64,000 bases of DNA from Aliishimia ponticola (lineage in GTDB: Bacteria; Pseudomonadota; Alphaproteobacteria; Rhodobacterales; Rhodobacteraceae), in assembly GCF_004803475.1 (NCBI RefSeq), contig NZ_SRKY01000001.1, positions 806,001 through 870,000 of the forward strand, read 5' to 3'. The notes under the pieces were generated by a model. The model made no database searches. It was given only the letters and a program-made list of their open reading frames with translations, and was not told the origin of the DNA. Positions 36,953-46,663 of this stretch are shown piece by piece. Position 1 is the first letter of the stretch. The number at the start of each line of letters is the position of its first letter. The position numbers and the translations under genes were made by a program.

Positions 36953-37989
36953 GCACACACCACATCTTGATCGTTCACCTGCGCATCCTGATGCGCGCGC
37001 GCCGCGCCCGCCGGATCGGCGGACGGCTGGCCAATCGCCTGCGGCAGCAGCCGGAAGACATCTTTCGGCTCGACCGAAGTTAGAATTTCGCGCCGCAGGG
37101 CAATGGGCGTATCGGAGCGGTCCATATACCAACCCAGATGCTTGCGCGCGCAGCGCACCCCAAGATGCGCGCCATAGAAACTGAGCATCGCGTCGTAGTG
37201 ACCTGCAACCATGTCGGCCAGCGCCGCGCCGGTTGGAACCTTGGGCGCAGGGCGCCCCCAAAGCGCATGGGCGATCTGTGCGGGCAGCCAGGGCCGCCCC
37301 TGCGCGCCGCGCCCGATCATCACGCCGTCGCATTCCGACCGCTGCAAGGCCCGCCGCGCGGTCAACTCATCAACGATATCGCCATTGGCCAGGACTGGAA
37401 CCGACACGGCCTCTTTCACCTTTGAAATCGCGGTCCAATCCGCATGACCCTTGTAGAACTGACAGCGCGTCCGGCCATGGATCGTGATCATCGCAACGCC
37501 CGCCGCTTCGGCCCGTCGGGCCAGCTCTGGCGCGTTGCGCAGATCGTCGTCCCAGCCCAGCCGCGTTTTCAGCGTAACCGGCACATCCACCGCGCCGACC
37601 ACAGCCTCGATCAGCCGGAGCGCGTGATCCAGATCCCGCATCAGCGCCGAGCCGGAATACCCGTTCGTCACCTTCTTGGCCGGGCAGCCCATATTGATAT
37701 CGATGATCCGCGCGCCCTGCCCCGCGACCAGACGCGCCGCCTCGGCCATCGGGGTCGCTTCGCGTCCGGCCAGTTGCACCGCAGAGCCCGCGACGCCAAG
37801 CGCCAGTTCGGCCCGTTCGCGCGTGCCGGGGCGTGCGTTCAGCATATCCGTGCTGGCCACCATCTCCGACACGACCAGCCCCGCGCCGAAAGACGCGACC
37901 AGATTGCGGAACGGCAGATCAGTGATCCCGGCCATCGGCGCAAGAGCAACTGGCGTGTCCAAAGTGACTTGTGGCGATAGTGTGAGCAT
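36949..37989 (-). CDS. dusB: tRNA-dihydrouridine synthase DusB (NifR3)
   Basis: About 346 residues from ATG 37989. The FMN enzyme reduces specific uridines in tRNA D-loops. Signatures are LAPMAGITDLPFRNLV at the N-terminus and the catalytic Cys in DINMGCPAKKV. The ITIHGRTRCQFYKG and VLANGDI stretches and the GVMIGRGAQGRPW loop also match. It was originally named nifR3 because it precedes ntrBC in Rhodobacter and Rhizobium, exactly as here. A GTG at 38004 is also in frame; neither start has a strong ribosome-binding site. It heads the ntr operon. Confidence 0.96.
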   Translation of the reverse strand: MLTLSPQVTLDTPVALAPMAGITDLPFRNLVASFGAGLVVSEMVASTDMLNARPGTRERAELALGVAGSAVQLAGREATPMAEAARLVAGQGARIIDINMGCPAKKVTNGYSGSALMRDLDHALRLIEAVVGAVDVPVTLKTRLGWDDDLRNAPELARRAEAAGVAMITIHGRTRCQFYKGHADWTAISKVKEAVSVPVLANGDIVDELTARRALQRSECDGVMIGRGAQGRPWLPAQIAHALWGRPAPKVPTGAALADMVAGHYDAMLSFYGAHLGVRCARKHLGWYMDRSDTPIALRREILTSVEPKDVFRLLPQAIGQPSADPAGAARAHQDAQVNDQDVVCA

Positions 37990-38163
37990 CAGGGCGATTT
38001 GCACCGGGAACTTGATGTGTACTTCATTCTGGCGTAGCGCCTGCCCTTGGGGGCTTCAACACCCCACCAAAGGCGGAGATTGTAGAATTTTGGCATATGC
38101 ACAAAATTTAATCAAATTCGCAGTAGGAGTGCCCGCGGCAACGTGGAGGGAGGGGACGCGAAA

Positions 38164-39309
38164 ATGAAGAGACAAGGCGTAGATGCCATTATCGTCGCTG
38201 CCGGTCGCGGTTTGCGCGCCGGGGGTGGCACACCCAAGCAATGGCGCGAATTGCACGGCGCGCCCGTGGTCGAACACACGCTGCGCGCGTTTCGCACACA
38301 TCCCGATATCAAAAAGATCGTGCTGGTCATTCATCCTGAAGATTCAGAGCGTTGCAAGACTTTGCAAACGCAGCCTGACCTGTTTGCAAATGGCGGCGCC
38401 AGCCGCGCGGCCTCGGTCCGGGCGGGTCTCGACGCGCTCAGCGATAACCCCGCGCAGGGCGTTCTGATCCATGACGTTGCGCGGCCGTGCGTCTCTCACA
38501 AGCTGATTTCGAACGTGATCGAGCCGCTCTATGACAGCGCCGCCGCCGCGCCCGCCTTGCCCGTCACGGATGCTCTGTGGACCGGAATGGATGGTCACGT
38601 GACAGGCACGCATCCGCGCGATGGCCTATTTCGTGCGCAAACGCCGCAAGGCTTTCGCTACCGTGCCATCCGCGAAGCCCATTCGCATTACAACGGCCCC
38701 GCCGCTGACGATGTCGAAGTTGCCCGCGCTGCCGGGATCGAAGTTTCCGTCGTGCCGGGCGATGAGGATAATCTGAAAATCACACATGCCTCCGATTTCG
38801 CGCGGGCAGAACGGATATTGGGAGGACGCATGAAGATACGCCTTGGCAATGGTTTCGATGTTCACGCCTTCGGACCCGGAGACCACGTGACCCTGTGCGG
38901 CGTGAAAATCCCGCATGATCATGGGCTTGTCGGCCATTCCGATGCGGATGTGGCGATGCACACCGTCACCGACGCGATCTATGGCGCACTGGCGATGGGC
39001 GATATTGGGCAGCATTTTCCGCCGTCGGACCCGCAATGGAAGGGCGCGGACAGCGCGGTATTCCTGCGCCATGCGGTCGATCTGGCGGCGCAAGAGGGCC
39101 TGACCATCGGGAATATCGACTGCACGATCATCTGCGAGGCGCCGAAGATCGGCCCACATGCGCAGGCGATGCGCGAGAGCATGGCCCAGATCATGGGCGT
39201 GGATGTCGGCGTGGTTTCCGTCAAGGCGACAACATCGGAGAAACTGGGGTTCACGGGCCGCGGCGAGGGCATCGCCTGCATGGCCACCTGCATGTTGGAG
39301 GGCAAATGA
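38164..39309 (+). CDS. ispDF: Bifunctional IspD/IspF isoprenoid enzyme
   Basis: A 381-residue fusion for steps 3 and 5 of the MEP isoprenoid pathway. Residues 1 to about 222 are 2-C-methyl-D-erythritol 4-phosphate cytidylyltransferase ([14 protein letters not shown] nucleotide loop, [30 protein letters not shown]). From about residue 223 ([14 protein letters not shown]) it is 2-C-methyl-D-erythritol 2,4-cyclodiphosphate synthase, with metal ligands in GFDVHAF and HSDADVAMH and the [15 protein letters not shown] end. IspDF fusions are typical of alphaproteobacteria. ATG 38164 follows GGAGGGAGGGG. pgpA starts inside the final codons. Confidence 0.97.
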   Translation: MKRQGVDAIIVAAGRGLRAGGGTPKQWRELHGAPVVEHTLRAFRTHPDIKKIVLVIHPEDSERCKTLQTQPDLFANGGASRAASVRAGLDALSDNPAQGVLIHDVARPCVSHKLISNVIEPLYDSAAAAPALPVTDALWTGMDGHVTGTHPRDGLFRAQTPQGFRYRAIREAHSHYNGPAADDVEVARAAGIEVSVVPGDEDNLKITHASDFARAERILGGRMKIRLGNGFDVHAFGPGDHVTLCGVKIPHDHGLVGHSDADVAMHTVTDAIYGALAMGDIGQHFPPSDPQWKGADSAVFLRHAVDLAAQEGLTIGNIDCTIICEAPKIGPHAQAMRESMAQIMGVDVGVVSVKATTSEKLGFTGRGEGIACMATCMLEGK

Positions 39310-39803
39310 CCCTCGCAAGGATGATCGGAACCGTTCTGGGCGTTGGCTATATCCGCCCCGCGCCCGGCACCTGGGGATCGCTTGTGGCGCTGCCTTGGGC
39401 CTGGCTGCTGCATGTGCTTGGCGGTTTTCCCCTGCTGGCGCTCGCGATTGTTGTCGGCTTTGCCAAGGGCTGGTGGGCCACCCAGGTAATGACGCGCGAC
39501 AGCGAGGATGAAGACCCGTCCGAAATCGTCATCGACGAGGTGATCGGCCAATGGATCGCGGTCGCGGCGCTCAGCTATCCGGCGTGGTCCATGGGCCTCG
39601 ACATCCTTGTGCTTTGGCCCGGCTGGATCGCGGCCTTCCTGCTGTTTCGGCTTTTCGACATCTGGAAACCCGGTCCGGTCGGCTGGGCGGATCGACGCGG
39701 CGATGCTTTGGGCGTGATGCTGGACGATGTGATCGCGGGGCTTTTTGCCGCCCTCGGGATCATCGTATTGGCGGGCCTCTGGCACGGGGTGCTGGGACTG
39801 TGA
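39306..39803 (+). CDS. pgpA: Phosphatidylglycerophosphatase A
   Basis: A 165-residue inner-membrane phosphatase that makes phosphatidylglycerol from its phosphate. PgpA signatures are [19 protein letters not shown] at the start, a conserved acidic patch ([13 protein letters not shown]), [18 protein letters not shown] and the end motif [16 protein letters not shown]. It has four or so hydrophobic helices. ATG 39306 overlaps the ispDF stop by 4 bases (ATGA), and its own stop overlaps the cinA GTG. Confidence 0.95.
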   Translation: MTLARMIGTVLGVGYIRPAPGTWGSLVALPWAWLLHVLGGFPLLALAIVVGFAKGWWATQVMTRDSEDEDPSEIVIDEVIGQWIAVAALSYPAWSMGLDILVLWPGWIAAFLLFRLFDIWKPGPVGWADRRGDALGVMLDDVIAGLFAALGIIVLAGLWHGVLGL

Positions 39804-40276
39804 CGGAATCTGGCGACGCGGCCGAGATCGTCGAACGGGCGACGCGCGCGGGCCTGACCCTCACCACGGCAGAAAGCTGCACGGGCGGTATGGTCAGCGC
39901 GGCGATCACGGATATTGCCGGGTCTTCCGCCGTGTTCGAACGCGGCTTCGTCACCTATTCCAACATCGCCAAGACAGAGATGATCGGCGTCGCCCCCGCA
40001 ACGCTGGATGCGCATGGCGCGGTATCGGAAGAGGTTGCGCGCGAAATGGCGATTGGCGCGCGCGGTGCCGCCAGGGCCGATCTGGCCGTGTCCATCACCG
40101 GGATTGCGGGACCGGGCGGGTCGGAGTTCAAACCCGAAGGGCGCGTCTGCTTTGGCCTTGCGACGCCCGAAGGCACGCAGACCGAAACCATCGAATTCGG
40201 CGCGCTTGGCCGGGCGCAGGTCCGACGCGCCGCGCGGGACCATGCGCTTGGTCTTCTCCTGCGCGCATTGGGCTAA
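39800..40276 (+). CDS. cinA: CinA-family nicotinamide-nucleotide amidohydrolase domain protein
   Basis: 158 residues, consisting only of the CinA C-terminal domain, which deamidates nicotinamide mononucleotide in pyridine nucleotide salvage (PncC). Signatures are LTTAESCTGGMVSAAITDIAGSS, FERGFVTYSN, GAVSEEVAREMAIGAR and the glycine-rich SITGIAGPGGS. The N-terminal COG1058 domain of long CinA is absent, as in E. coli YgaD/PncC. It starts with GTG 39800 overlapping the pgpA stop (GTGA), completing an ispDF-pgpA-cinA set with overlapping ends. Confidence 0.93.
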   Translation: MTESGDAAEIVERATRAGLTLTTAESCTGGMVSAAITDIAGSSAVFERGFVTYSNIAKTEMIGVAPATLDAHGAVSEEVAREMAIGARGAARADLAVSITGIAGPGGSEFKPEGRVCFGLATPEGTQTETIEFGALGRAQVRRAARDHALGLLLRALG

Positions 40277-40341
40277 GGTTCGCCCGCGCTGCCACGGCTG
40301 CATGAAGCGACCGCGGGACCGACAGGCCGAAGGCGGCCCGG

Positions 40342-41631
40342 TCAGCCGGACATAAGGTCCAGTAGCGCGTCCAAATTCGGCGCTTTTTGCGGATCACTCG
40401 CCTGCCAAAGCTGTGCTTCCGTCTGATCACCCAACAACGCCCGCCCCTTGCCACGCAGCCGCGCCGCGCGCGCCTCTGCCGAGATTGGCGCATTCAGATC
40501 ATGGTCGGCGGCTATCGCCTCCCCACCTGTCAGAGTAAGATTTACCCGAGAAGCGGTTTCAGCCACGGCCTCATCCGCAACAACCGTCACGCGGGCGCGC
40601 AGTTCGGCAAGCCCCGCATCCCCGGCCAGCGTATCGGTATAGCTGTCCAGCGCCGCCGTGCTGATCCCGGTGAGGGCCATCGCCGCCGTGTGCCGATAGC
40701 TGAACTTCGTCTCCAACCCGGTTTTGGGGTCGGGAATGTTGCAAACGCTCATCCACCGTGGATGCGTGGTCACTGTCACCGCTTCGATTCTGCCGGGGTC
40801 GACCGCGACCGTCGCCAACGCCTCCAGCATCGCATGAAGCCCGTGACAGCAAGCATGAAACTTGTGACTGACCGTCTCCATCCGCCACGCCGTGCCCAGC
40901 GTGTGGAATGCGGTAAGGTTTGCTTCGCCGTGATGGGTCGGCCCGAAACCCTGCGCCCCGTCCAGCCCCTCGCCGCGCGTGTCGAACCCGGCGCGGGCCA
41001 GCGTTGCGGCCTCGACCCCAGTGCGCGCGGCCAAGCCTGCATGATACGGTTTGCCCATCGTGCCAAACTGGGATTTCAGCCCGGCGGCCTGCGTCGCGGC
41101 GATCCCAAAGGCGGCAACCAGTTGGCCCTGCGATAGTCCCAACAAGCGCCCCGCCGCCGCGGCCGCGCCAAACGCGCCTGCGGTGGCAGTCTGGTGGAAC
41201 CCGGTCTGATAATGCGTCCGGCCCAGCCATTCCCCGACTCGCACGGAAAGCTCCGTGCCAATCAAAGCCGCGTCCAGAACATCTGCCCCGTTACCCTGCC
41301 CGGCTGCAAAAGCCGCAGGCAGCACCGCGACGGATGGATGGCCGATATGGGCGAAATGCGTGTCGTCATAATCCAATGCGTGGCTGGTCGCCCCGTTGAT
41401 CAGGGCCGCATCGGCGGGCGCATAGGTCGCATCGCTGCCGAACACGCGCGATCCATCCGGCAATTCAGGTTTCGCAAGGCGCATAATCCTCGACACAGGC
41501 TCATCAACGCCGGCGATCCCACATGCCATCCAGTCGTACAGCGATAGCGCCATGATCCGCTTTGCCGAGGCCGCAGCGTCGCCCGCAACGGCGCCCAATG
41601 CGAAATCGGACAGGCGCGCCGCCAGCATCAT
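40342..41631 (-). CDS. MmgE/PrpD family protein
   Basis: A 429-residue member of the MmgE/PrpD (2-methylcitrate dehydratase-like) family. The N-terminal helical part includes HALDYDDTHFAHIGHPSVAVLPAAFA, a hallmark of the family, and later segments QTGFHQTATAGAFGAAAAAGRLLGL and FHACCHGLHAMLEAL match the second half. PrpD acts in the methylcitrate cycle, but many paralogues act on other substrates such as iminodisuccinate or cis-aconitate, and no prpB/prpC genes are near. The substrate is not known. Its start overlaps the upstream coenzyme Q-binding gene by 4 bases. Confidence 0.9.
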   Translation of the reverse strand: MMLAARLSDFALGAVAGDAAASAKRIMALSLYDWMACGIAGVDEPVSRIMRLAKPELPDGSRVFGSDATYAPADAALINGATSHALDYDDTHFAHIGHPSVAVLPAAFAAGQGNGADVLDAALIGTELSVRVGEWLGRTHYQTGFHQTATAGAFGAAAAAGRLLGLSQGQLVAAFGIAATQAAGLKSQFGTMGKPYHAGLAARTGVEAATLARAGFDTRGEGLDGAQGFGPTHHGEANLTAFHTLGTAWRMETVSHKFHACCHGLHAMLEALATVAVDPGRIEAVTVTTHPRWMSVCNIPDPKTGLETKFSYRHTAAMALTGISTAALDSYTDTLAGDAGLAELRARVTVVADEAVAETASRVNLTLTGGEAIAADHDLNAPISAEARAARLRGKGRALLGDQTEAQLWQASDPQKAPNLDALLDLMSG

Positions 41632-42071
41632 CCGTGCAATTCCTGTGCCCGGCGCTCAAACGCCCGCACGATCCGCTGCATCGCGTCGTTGAACACGACA
41701 CCGATGATGCCTTGCAGAATGGCGTTCTTGAATTCGAAATCGACGAAGAAAGAGACATTGCAGCCGCCTTCGACATCCTCAAACGCCCAGTTCGACTTCA
41801 TGAACTTGAACGGGCCGTCCAGATATTCGGTGTCGATCTTCTTTTGGTCGGGCCATAACACCACGCGGCTGCCGAATTTCTCGCGGAACACTTTGAAGGA
41901 GATCACCAGATCGGCCTCCATCACCGTGCTTTCGCCGACGTCGCGCGTCGATCGGATACGCGCGGCGGCGCACCATGGCAGGAATTGCGGGTAAGAGCCC
42001 ACATCCGCGACCAGATCATACATCTGCTGGGCGCTATAGGGCAGGAATTTCGTCTCGGAATGGGTGGGCAT
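41628..42071 (-). CDS. Coq10/RatA-type START-domain protein
   Basis: A 147-residue SRPBCC-fold protein. Family marks are [39 protein letters not shown] at the N-terminus and, at the end, [22 protein letters not shown] and [19 protein letters not shown]. In alphaproteobacteria these are regarded as Coq10-like quinone-binding proteins; E. coli RatA was reported as a ribosome anti-association toxin. The respiratory role is more likely here because no antitoxin gene is adjacent. ATG 42071 is preferred; the open frame extends to 42149 without a good start. It is divergent from hpt. Confidence 0.9.
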   Translation of the reverse strand: MPTHSETKFLPYSAQQMYDLVADVGSYPQFLPWCAAARIRSTRDVGESTVMEADLVISFKVFREKFGSRVVLWPDQKKIDTEYLDGPFKFMKSNWAFEDVEGGCNVSFFVDFEFKNAILQGIIGVVFNDAMQRIVRAFERRAQELHG

Positions 42072-42140
42072 GCGGGTCCGTCTGCGATAGTCGTTTCCCT
42101 GCATGTGTCCCGAAAACCCCATGGAATCAAGGAGGGCGCG

Positions 42141-42683
42141 ATGACGCACCGGCCTTATGTGATCGATCAGATGATTTCCGCCAAAGCGATTGCGGCCCGG
42201 ATCGAGGATCTGAGCACGCTGATCGAGACCGAGTTTTCGGATACCGACAAGCTTGTCGTGGTGGGGCTGCTGCGCGGTTCTTTCGTATTCATCGCCGATC
42301 TGGTGCGCGAGCTCGACCTGCCGGTAGAGGTGGATTTCCTTGAGGCGTCCTCTTACGGCGATTCGACGGAATCCTCGCGAGAGGTTCGTATTCTCAAAGA
42401 CTTACGCGGCGCGATCGAAGGGCGCGACGTGCTGGTGGTCGAAGATATCATCGACACCGGCTTCACCATGAAACACGTTCTGGGCCTGCTCAAAGCGCGC
42501 CATCCGCGCAAGCTGCGATCCATCGCGCTTCTCGATAAGCCGGTGCGCCGCGAGGTCGAGGTCAAGGCCGATTGGACCGGCTTTGAAATCCCCGATGAAT
42601 TTGTCGTGGGGTATGGCATTGATTATGCCCAGCGGAACCGCAACCTGCCCTATATCGGAAAGGTGCGCTTCACCGACGGGTAA
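42141..42683 (+). CDS. hpt: Hypoxanthine phosphoribosyltransferase
   Basis: A 180-residue purine-salvage enzyme that converts hypoxanthine (and possibly guanine) with PRPP to IMP or GMP. The PRPP-binding loop is [14 protein letters not shown] near residues 95-110, [11 protein letters not shown] is the flexible loop 1 region, and [32 protein letters not shown] is the base-binding end. ATG 42141 follows a strong AAGGAGGG. It is convergent with lipA. Confidence 0.96.
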   Translation: MTHRPYVIDQMISAKAIAARIEDLSTLIETEFSDTDKLVVVGLLRGSFVFIADLVRELDLPVEVDFLEASSYGDSTESSREVRILKDLRGAIEGRDVLVVEDIIDTGFTMKHVLGLLKARHPRKLRSIALLDKPVRREVEVKADWTGFEIPDEFVVGYGIDYAQRNRNLPYIGKVRFTDG

Positions 42684-42725
42684 GCGCAGCCCGCCTTTGT
42701 TGTGGGCCTTGCGCTGCCGTGCCGC

Positions 42726-43679
42726 TTAACGCCCGGCGACCTTTGCCTGCCTCGCATCGCGCAACCGGGCAAAGTCATCCCCCGCGTGGTAGGACGACCG
42801 CGTCAGCGGCGTGGCAGAGACCATCAGAAAGCCCTTGCCATAGGCCGCTTTTTCATAGGCCGCGAATTCTTCGGGCGTCACGAACCGGTCCACCGCATGG
42901 TGCTTCGGCGTCGGTTGCAGGTACTGACCGATGGTCAGGAAATCGATATCGGCGGCGCGCATATCTTCCATCACCTGAATGACCTGCTGGCGTGTCTCGC
43001 CCAGCCCGACCATGATGCCCGACTTGGTGAACATCGTCGGATCAAGCTCTTTCACGCGCTGCAGCAGCCGGAGCGAGTGGAAATACCGCGCACCCGGACG
43101 GACCTCCGGGTAAAGGCCCGGCACGGTTTCAAGATTGTGGTTGAACACATCGGGCCGCGCCGCGACCACGGTTTCCAGTACCGAAGGATCGCAGCGCAGG
43201 AAGTCGGGCGTCAGGATTTCAATCGTCGTCTCGGGGCTGCGGTGGCGAATGGCCCGGATCGTCTGCGCGAAGTGATCCGCCCCGCCATCTTCGACATCGT
43301 CCCGGTCGACAGAGGTGATGACCACATGGTTCAGCCCCAGCTTTTGCACCGCATGGGCGACGCGCCCCGGCTCGAACGGGTCGAGGTCTTCGGGCGGCTT
43401 GCCGGTGGCGATATTGCAGAAACTGCAGGCGCGCGTGCACACCTCGCCCATGATCATCATCGTCGCGTGGCCTTGGTTCCAGCATTCGCCGACATTCGGG
43501 CACCCGGCCTCTTCGCAGACCGTCACAAGATTATTATCCCGCATGATCTTGCGCGTTTCGGCATAGCCCTCGCCGCCCGGCGCCTTGACGCGAATCCACG
43601 CAGGCTTTTTCGGCTGCGCATTGTCCGGCCGATGGGCTTTTTCAGGGTGTCGTTGAGCGGGAATTTTCAGATCACGCAT
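42726..43679 (-). CDS. lipA: Lipoyl synthase
   Basis: A 317-residue radical-SAM enzyme that inserts two sulfurs into protein-bound octanoyl groups. The auxiliary [4Fe-4S] cluster ligands are Cys55, Cys60 and Cys66 ([12 protein letters not shown]). The radical-SAM cluster ligands are Cys81, Cys85 and Cys88 (CTRACSFC). The [21 protein letters not shown] segment and a C-terminal SYHAGDDFA with the conserved R-S-S-Y-H are intact. Length and motif spacing are standard. Confidence 0.98.
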   Translation of the reverse strand: MRDLKIPAQRHPEKAHRPDNAQPKKPAWIRVKAPGGEGYAETRKIMRDNNLVTVCEEAGCPNVGECWNQGHATMMIMGEVCTRACSFCNIATGKPPEDLDPFEPGRVAHAVQKLGLNHVVITSVDRDDVEDGGADHFAQTIRAIRHRSPETTIEILTPDFLRCDPSVLETVVAARPDVFNHNLETVPGLYPEVRPGARYFHSLRLLQRVKELDPTMFTKSGIMVGLGETRQQVIQVMEDMRAADIDFLTIGQYLQPTPKHHAVDRFVTPEEFAAYEKAAYGKGFLMVSATPLTRSSYHAGDDFARLRDARQAKVAGR

Positions 43680-43770
43680 CGGGATGGGCTCTCCAGCATC
43701 TGCACGAAGCGTAATCTAGTCACTTGAGCGGGAAATAGAAACACCTGTCATCAAAATGTCCCGGGCGCTT

Positions 43771-43785
43771 TTAACTGATGATTAG
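43771..43785. promoter_or_regulatory. CtrA-like binding site
   Basis: TTAA-N7-TTAG at 43771-43785 differs by one base from the CtrA consensus TTAA-N7-TTAA. It lies just before the small membrane protein and chemoreceptor genes. CtrA commonly controls motility and chemotaxis in Rhodobacterales. Because it overlaps ATG 43778, the real start of the next gene may be further down. Confidence 0.35.
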
Positions 43786-44131
43786 AGGAATGCGCTTATC
43801 AGTACGCGCCATGAGGAGACTTCAGGATTTCGCATTGCTCACGGGACTACTGGCAATCGTCGCTATCGGCACGCCCGCCGCAGCGCTTTGGCAGGCTGCC
43901 CGCACGGACGCGCCGTCCGATCTGTGGGTCGTGCTGACCTTTTCGCCGGAGGATGTGCACAGGCTTGCGCTTGAAACCGGCGGGCATCCCGTGGGGCCGT
44001 TCACTGCGCCCTTCGCGACCCTCATCCAGACAACCCCCGAAACACTCTCCTCGCTTCAGGCCAATTCAAGCTGGATGATTCCAGCAAACAAGCTGCGGTC
44101 CCTTTGTGCGCCCGCCCTTGAGGAAACTTGA
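43778..44131 (+). CDS. Small membrane-anchored hypothetical protein
   Basis: Up to 117 residues; ATG 43778, 43790 and 43811 are possible starts. One hydrophobic segment ([21 protein letters not shown]) is followed by a short soluble domain ([29 protein letters not shown]...[14 protein letters not shown]). That orientation would place it in the periplasm. No family is recognised. Its stop is 1 base before the chemoreceptor ATG, so the two are in one operon and the protein may assist or bind the receptor. That partnership is only inferred from spacing. Confidence 0.65.
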   Translation: MIRGMRLSVRAMRRLQDFALLTGLLAIVAIGTPAAALWQAARTDAPSDLWVVLTFSPEDVHRLALETGGHPVGPFTAPFATLIQTTPETLSSLQANSSWMIPANKLRSLCAPALEET

Positions 44132-44132
44132 C

Positions 44133-45827
44133 ATGAGCACCGCAGATAACAGCGACACACCAATGACATTCAAGGCCTTCATGATTATCGCCCTGGGCGT
44201 TCCGATCTCGCTCGGGGCGTGCCTGATCGACGGCAATTCACTGGGTCCGGTGGCCGCGATATCGCTGGGTTTTCTGCTGATCGGCATGGCCGTGGCACTT
44301 CTGCGTCCTGGGCTGCTCAAGGACATGATCGCCTTTGCGGCGATTGGCCAACCGATCGCGTTCACCGCCGCGCTTGCGGGCAACAGCTTTCAGCTGGATA
44401 CGCATATGCTGTTCTTTGCCGTGACCGCGACGCTGGTCTCGCTGAATGCTGTGCGGCCGCTGGTCTTTGCCACGCTGATCGTGGCCGCCCACCATGTCGG
44501 GTTCACGGTTCTGCTGCCCACCTTCGTCTACCCCGATGGGGCCATTGCGGAAAACATCATGCGCAGCCTGTTCCACGGCGTCGTTCTGGCAATGGAAACA
44601 ACTGCGCTCATTGCAGTGGTCCTGACCCGTCAGAAGATGACCGCGGCCCTTGCGCAGGAACGTGACGCCGCAGACCAGGCCCGCCAGGCCGCCGATGAAA
44701 ACGCGGCAAAGGCGCAAGCGCTTGCCGTTGAAGCCGAAGAGAAAAGCCAGCATACCGAGGAACTGGCCGAAGAAGCGCGGCGCGCCCGTCTAGCGGCAGA
44801 AAAGGACAAGGATCAGATCAAATCCATGTCCGATCAAATGGCGCAAGAGGCTGCTGCGGCAGAACAAACGCAGCTCCGTCTGCGTGAAGAACTGCAATCG
44901 GTGCTGGATGCGCTTCAGGTCGGGTTGAGCAATCTTGCCGCCGGCAATCTGACCGTCACCATGCCGAATGATCTGCCCAGCGAGTATCGCGAAGTCGCGC
45001 ATGATTTCACCGCCGCCGTGGATCAGCTGCGCAGCACGATTGCGCTTATGGTCGACAATACCCAAACCGTGCGTGGAGAGGCAGAAGCCATTACCTCGGC
45101 CACCAGTGATCTGAACTCCAAAACGCAGGAGCAGAATGCGATCCTTGAACGGTCGGTGGCCGCCATCGAAGCCCTGACCGCCGAACTGACCTCTGCCTCG
45201 AAAACCGCCGGCGAAGCCGCCGATGTGACCCGCCGCGTGCAGCAAACCACCGATGACAGCCGCAACATCGTGGAAAAGGCCGCGCTTGCAATCGAACGGA
45301 TTGAGGCGACCTCGGGCGATATCAGCAAGATCACTTCCGTGATCGACAATATCTCTTTTCAAACCAACCTCTTGGCCCTCAATGCCGGGGTCGAGGCCGC
45401 GCGGGCCGGCGAAGCGGGGCAAGGTTTTGCGGTCGTCGCCGCCGAAGTGCGCAATCTGGCCATGCGTTCCTCTGAAGCCGCGCAGGAAATCCGCGATCTG
45501 ATCGGCAAAAGCGAACATGAGGTGAATGACGGCGTGGAACATGTCCGTCAGACAGTGGCCTCCCTCATGGAAGTGGGCGATGCGGTCTCCTCCGCCGCGC
45601 GTCTGGTCGATCTTATCAAGCAAAGCGCGCAGACACAGGCCGGATCCGTGTCGAAGATTTCCGAGATGATGGACCTTCTGAACAATGTGTCTCAGCAGAA
45701 CCTGCGCCTCTTCAATCACACGACCGATGCCTGCAAATCGCTGAACCAAACGGCCGAAAGCGCCGAAGCCCTGACCAATCGGTTCATTCTGACGGCGGAC
45801 ACCACGCAAGAACGACTGACGGGTTGA
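44133..45827 (+). CDS. Methyl-accepting chemotaxis protein with multi-spanning membrane sensor
   Basis: 564 residues. The first 170 or so contain about six hydrophobic helices and only short loops, with no sizable periplasmic ligand domain. A long helical segment rich in A, E and K (coiled coil, about residues 170-255) leads into the HAMP-like/adaptation region. The signalling hairpin tip is [35 protein letters not shown], so it should contact CheA and CheW. Methylation-type glutamate pairs are visible on both sides. Start ATG 44133 is 1 base after the small membrane protein stop. The stimulus may be sensed within or at the membrane. Confidence 0.92.
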   Translation: MSTADNSDTPMTFKAFMIIALGVPISLGACLIDGNSLGPVAAISLGFLLIGMAVALLRPGLLKDMIAFAAIGQPIAFTAALAGNSFQLDTHMLFFAVTATLVSLNAVRPLVFATLIVAAHHVGFTVLLPTFVYPDGAIAENIMRSLFHGVVLAMETTALIAVVLTRQKMTAALAQERDAADQARQAADENAAKAQALAVEAEEKSQHTEELAEEARRARLAAEKDKDQIKSMSDQMAQEAAAAEQTQLRLREELQSVLDALQVGLSNLAAGNLTVTMPNDLPSEYREVAHDFTAAVDQLRSTIALMVDNTQTVRGEAEAITSATSDLNSKTQEQNAILERSVAAIEALTAELTSASKTAGEAADVTRRVQQTTDDSRNIVEKAALAIERIEATSGDISKITSVIDNISFQTNLLALNAGVEAARAGEAGQGFAVVAAEVRNLAMRSSEAAQEIRDLIGKSEHEVNDGVEHVRQTVASLMEVGDAVSSAARLVDLIKQSAQTQAGSVSKISEMMDLLNNVSQQNLRLFNHTTDACKSLNQTAESAEALTNRFILTADTTQERLTG

Positions 45828-45927
45828 CCCATGCCCCAGATCCGCCGCCCTGCGCTGCAACGGGGCGGCAGAATGCTTTCCCTCCATACCGTTGCCGTCT
45901 ATGACCAAGATACAAGAGCATGGGGGC

Positions 45928-46659
45928 ATGGCGATGGATTGGAAGCGGCACCGCCGAGAGGCACATTCGCAAACGCGGCTTCAGGAATTCCTGCGGCAGA
46001 TCGTCTATGGCGGCAATGACGGGATCGTCACCACCTTCGCAATTGTTGCCGGATTTGCCGGCGCAGCATCAGAGGGCGTCGCCCAGATCGGTGGCCTGGC
46101 TGTGCTGGTCTTTGGTCTTGCGAACCTCTTTGCGGATGGCGTGTCCATGGGCTTGGGCGAATTTCTCTCCGCCCGGTCGGAACACGACCTGTATCACCGC
46201 CAGCGCGCCTTGGAGTTGGACGAAATCGCACGCAATCCAGAGCATGAGCGCATGGAATTGTTCGAAATTCTGCGCCAACGCGGCCTGCCCGCGGGTCAGG
46301 CGGATACGGTGACGACGCATCTGGCCGATCACCCGAACATCATGGCTGACCTCATGCTGACCTATGAATTCGGCATGCATTCACCCGAAGAGGACAACCC
46401 GGCCATGAACGGGCTGTTCACCTTCGGCTCTTTCATTCTTTTCGGCGCGGTCCCTCTCCTGCCCTATTTCCTGCGCCCAGCGGACGATTTCAGCTTTTGG
46501 CTGTCGGTGATCGCCACCGGTCTGGCCCTGCTGTCGCTTGGCCTTTTGCGGTGGTACGCCACTGGGGAGCGCGCGCTGCGCTGCATCCTTGAGACGCTTC
46601 TGGTTGGCACGACCTGCGCGCTTGTCGCTTATGGCGTGGGCTGGGTTGTGGGCGGCTGA
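45928..46659 (+). CDS. VIT family (CCC1/VIT1-like) transporter
   Basis: About 243 residues. The family signature IVYGGNDGIVTTFAIVAGFAGA is near the N-terminus, followed by LANLFADGVSMGLGEFLSARSEHD and a cytoplasmic helical metal-binding-type domain (acidic, with HLADHP and EEDNP). The rest is three more hydrophobic segments. Plant and yeast homologues move Fe2+ or Mn2+; bacterial VIT proteins are assumed to export or store such metals. The start is uncertain among ATG 45901, 45928 and 45934; GGGGG lies just before the latter two. Confidence 0.9.
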   Translation: MAMDWKRHRREAHSQTRLQEFLRQIVYGGNDGIVTTFAIVAGFAGAASEGVAQIGGLAVLVFGLANLFADGVSMGLGEFLSARSEHDLYHRQRALELDEIARNPEHERMELFEILRQRGLPAGQADTVTTHLADHPNIMADLMLTYEFGMHSPEEDNPAMNGLFTFGSFILFGAVPLLPYFLRPADDFSFWLSVIATGLALLSLGLLRWYATGERALRCILETLLVGTTCALVAYGVGWVVGG

Positions 46660-46663
46660 CGCA

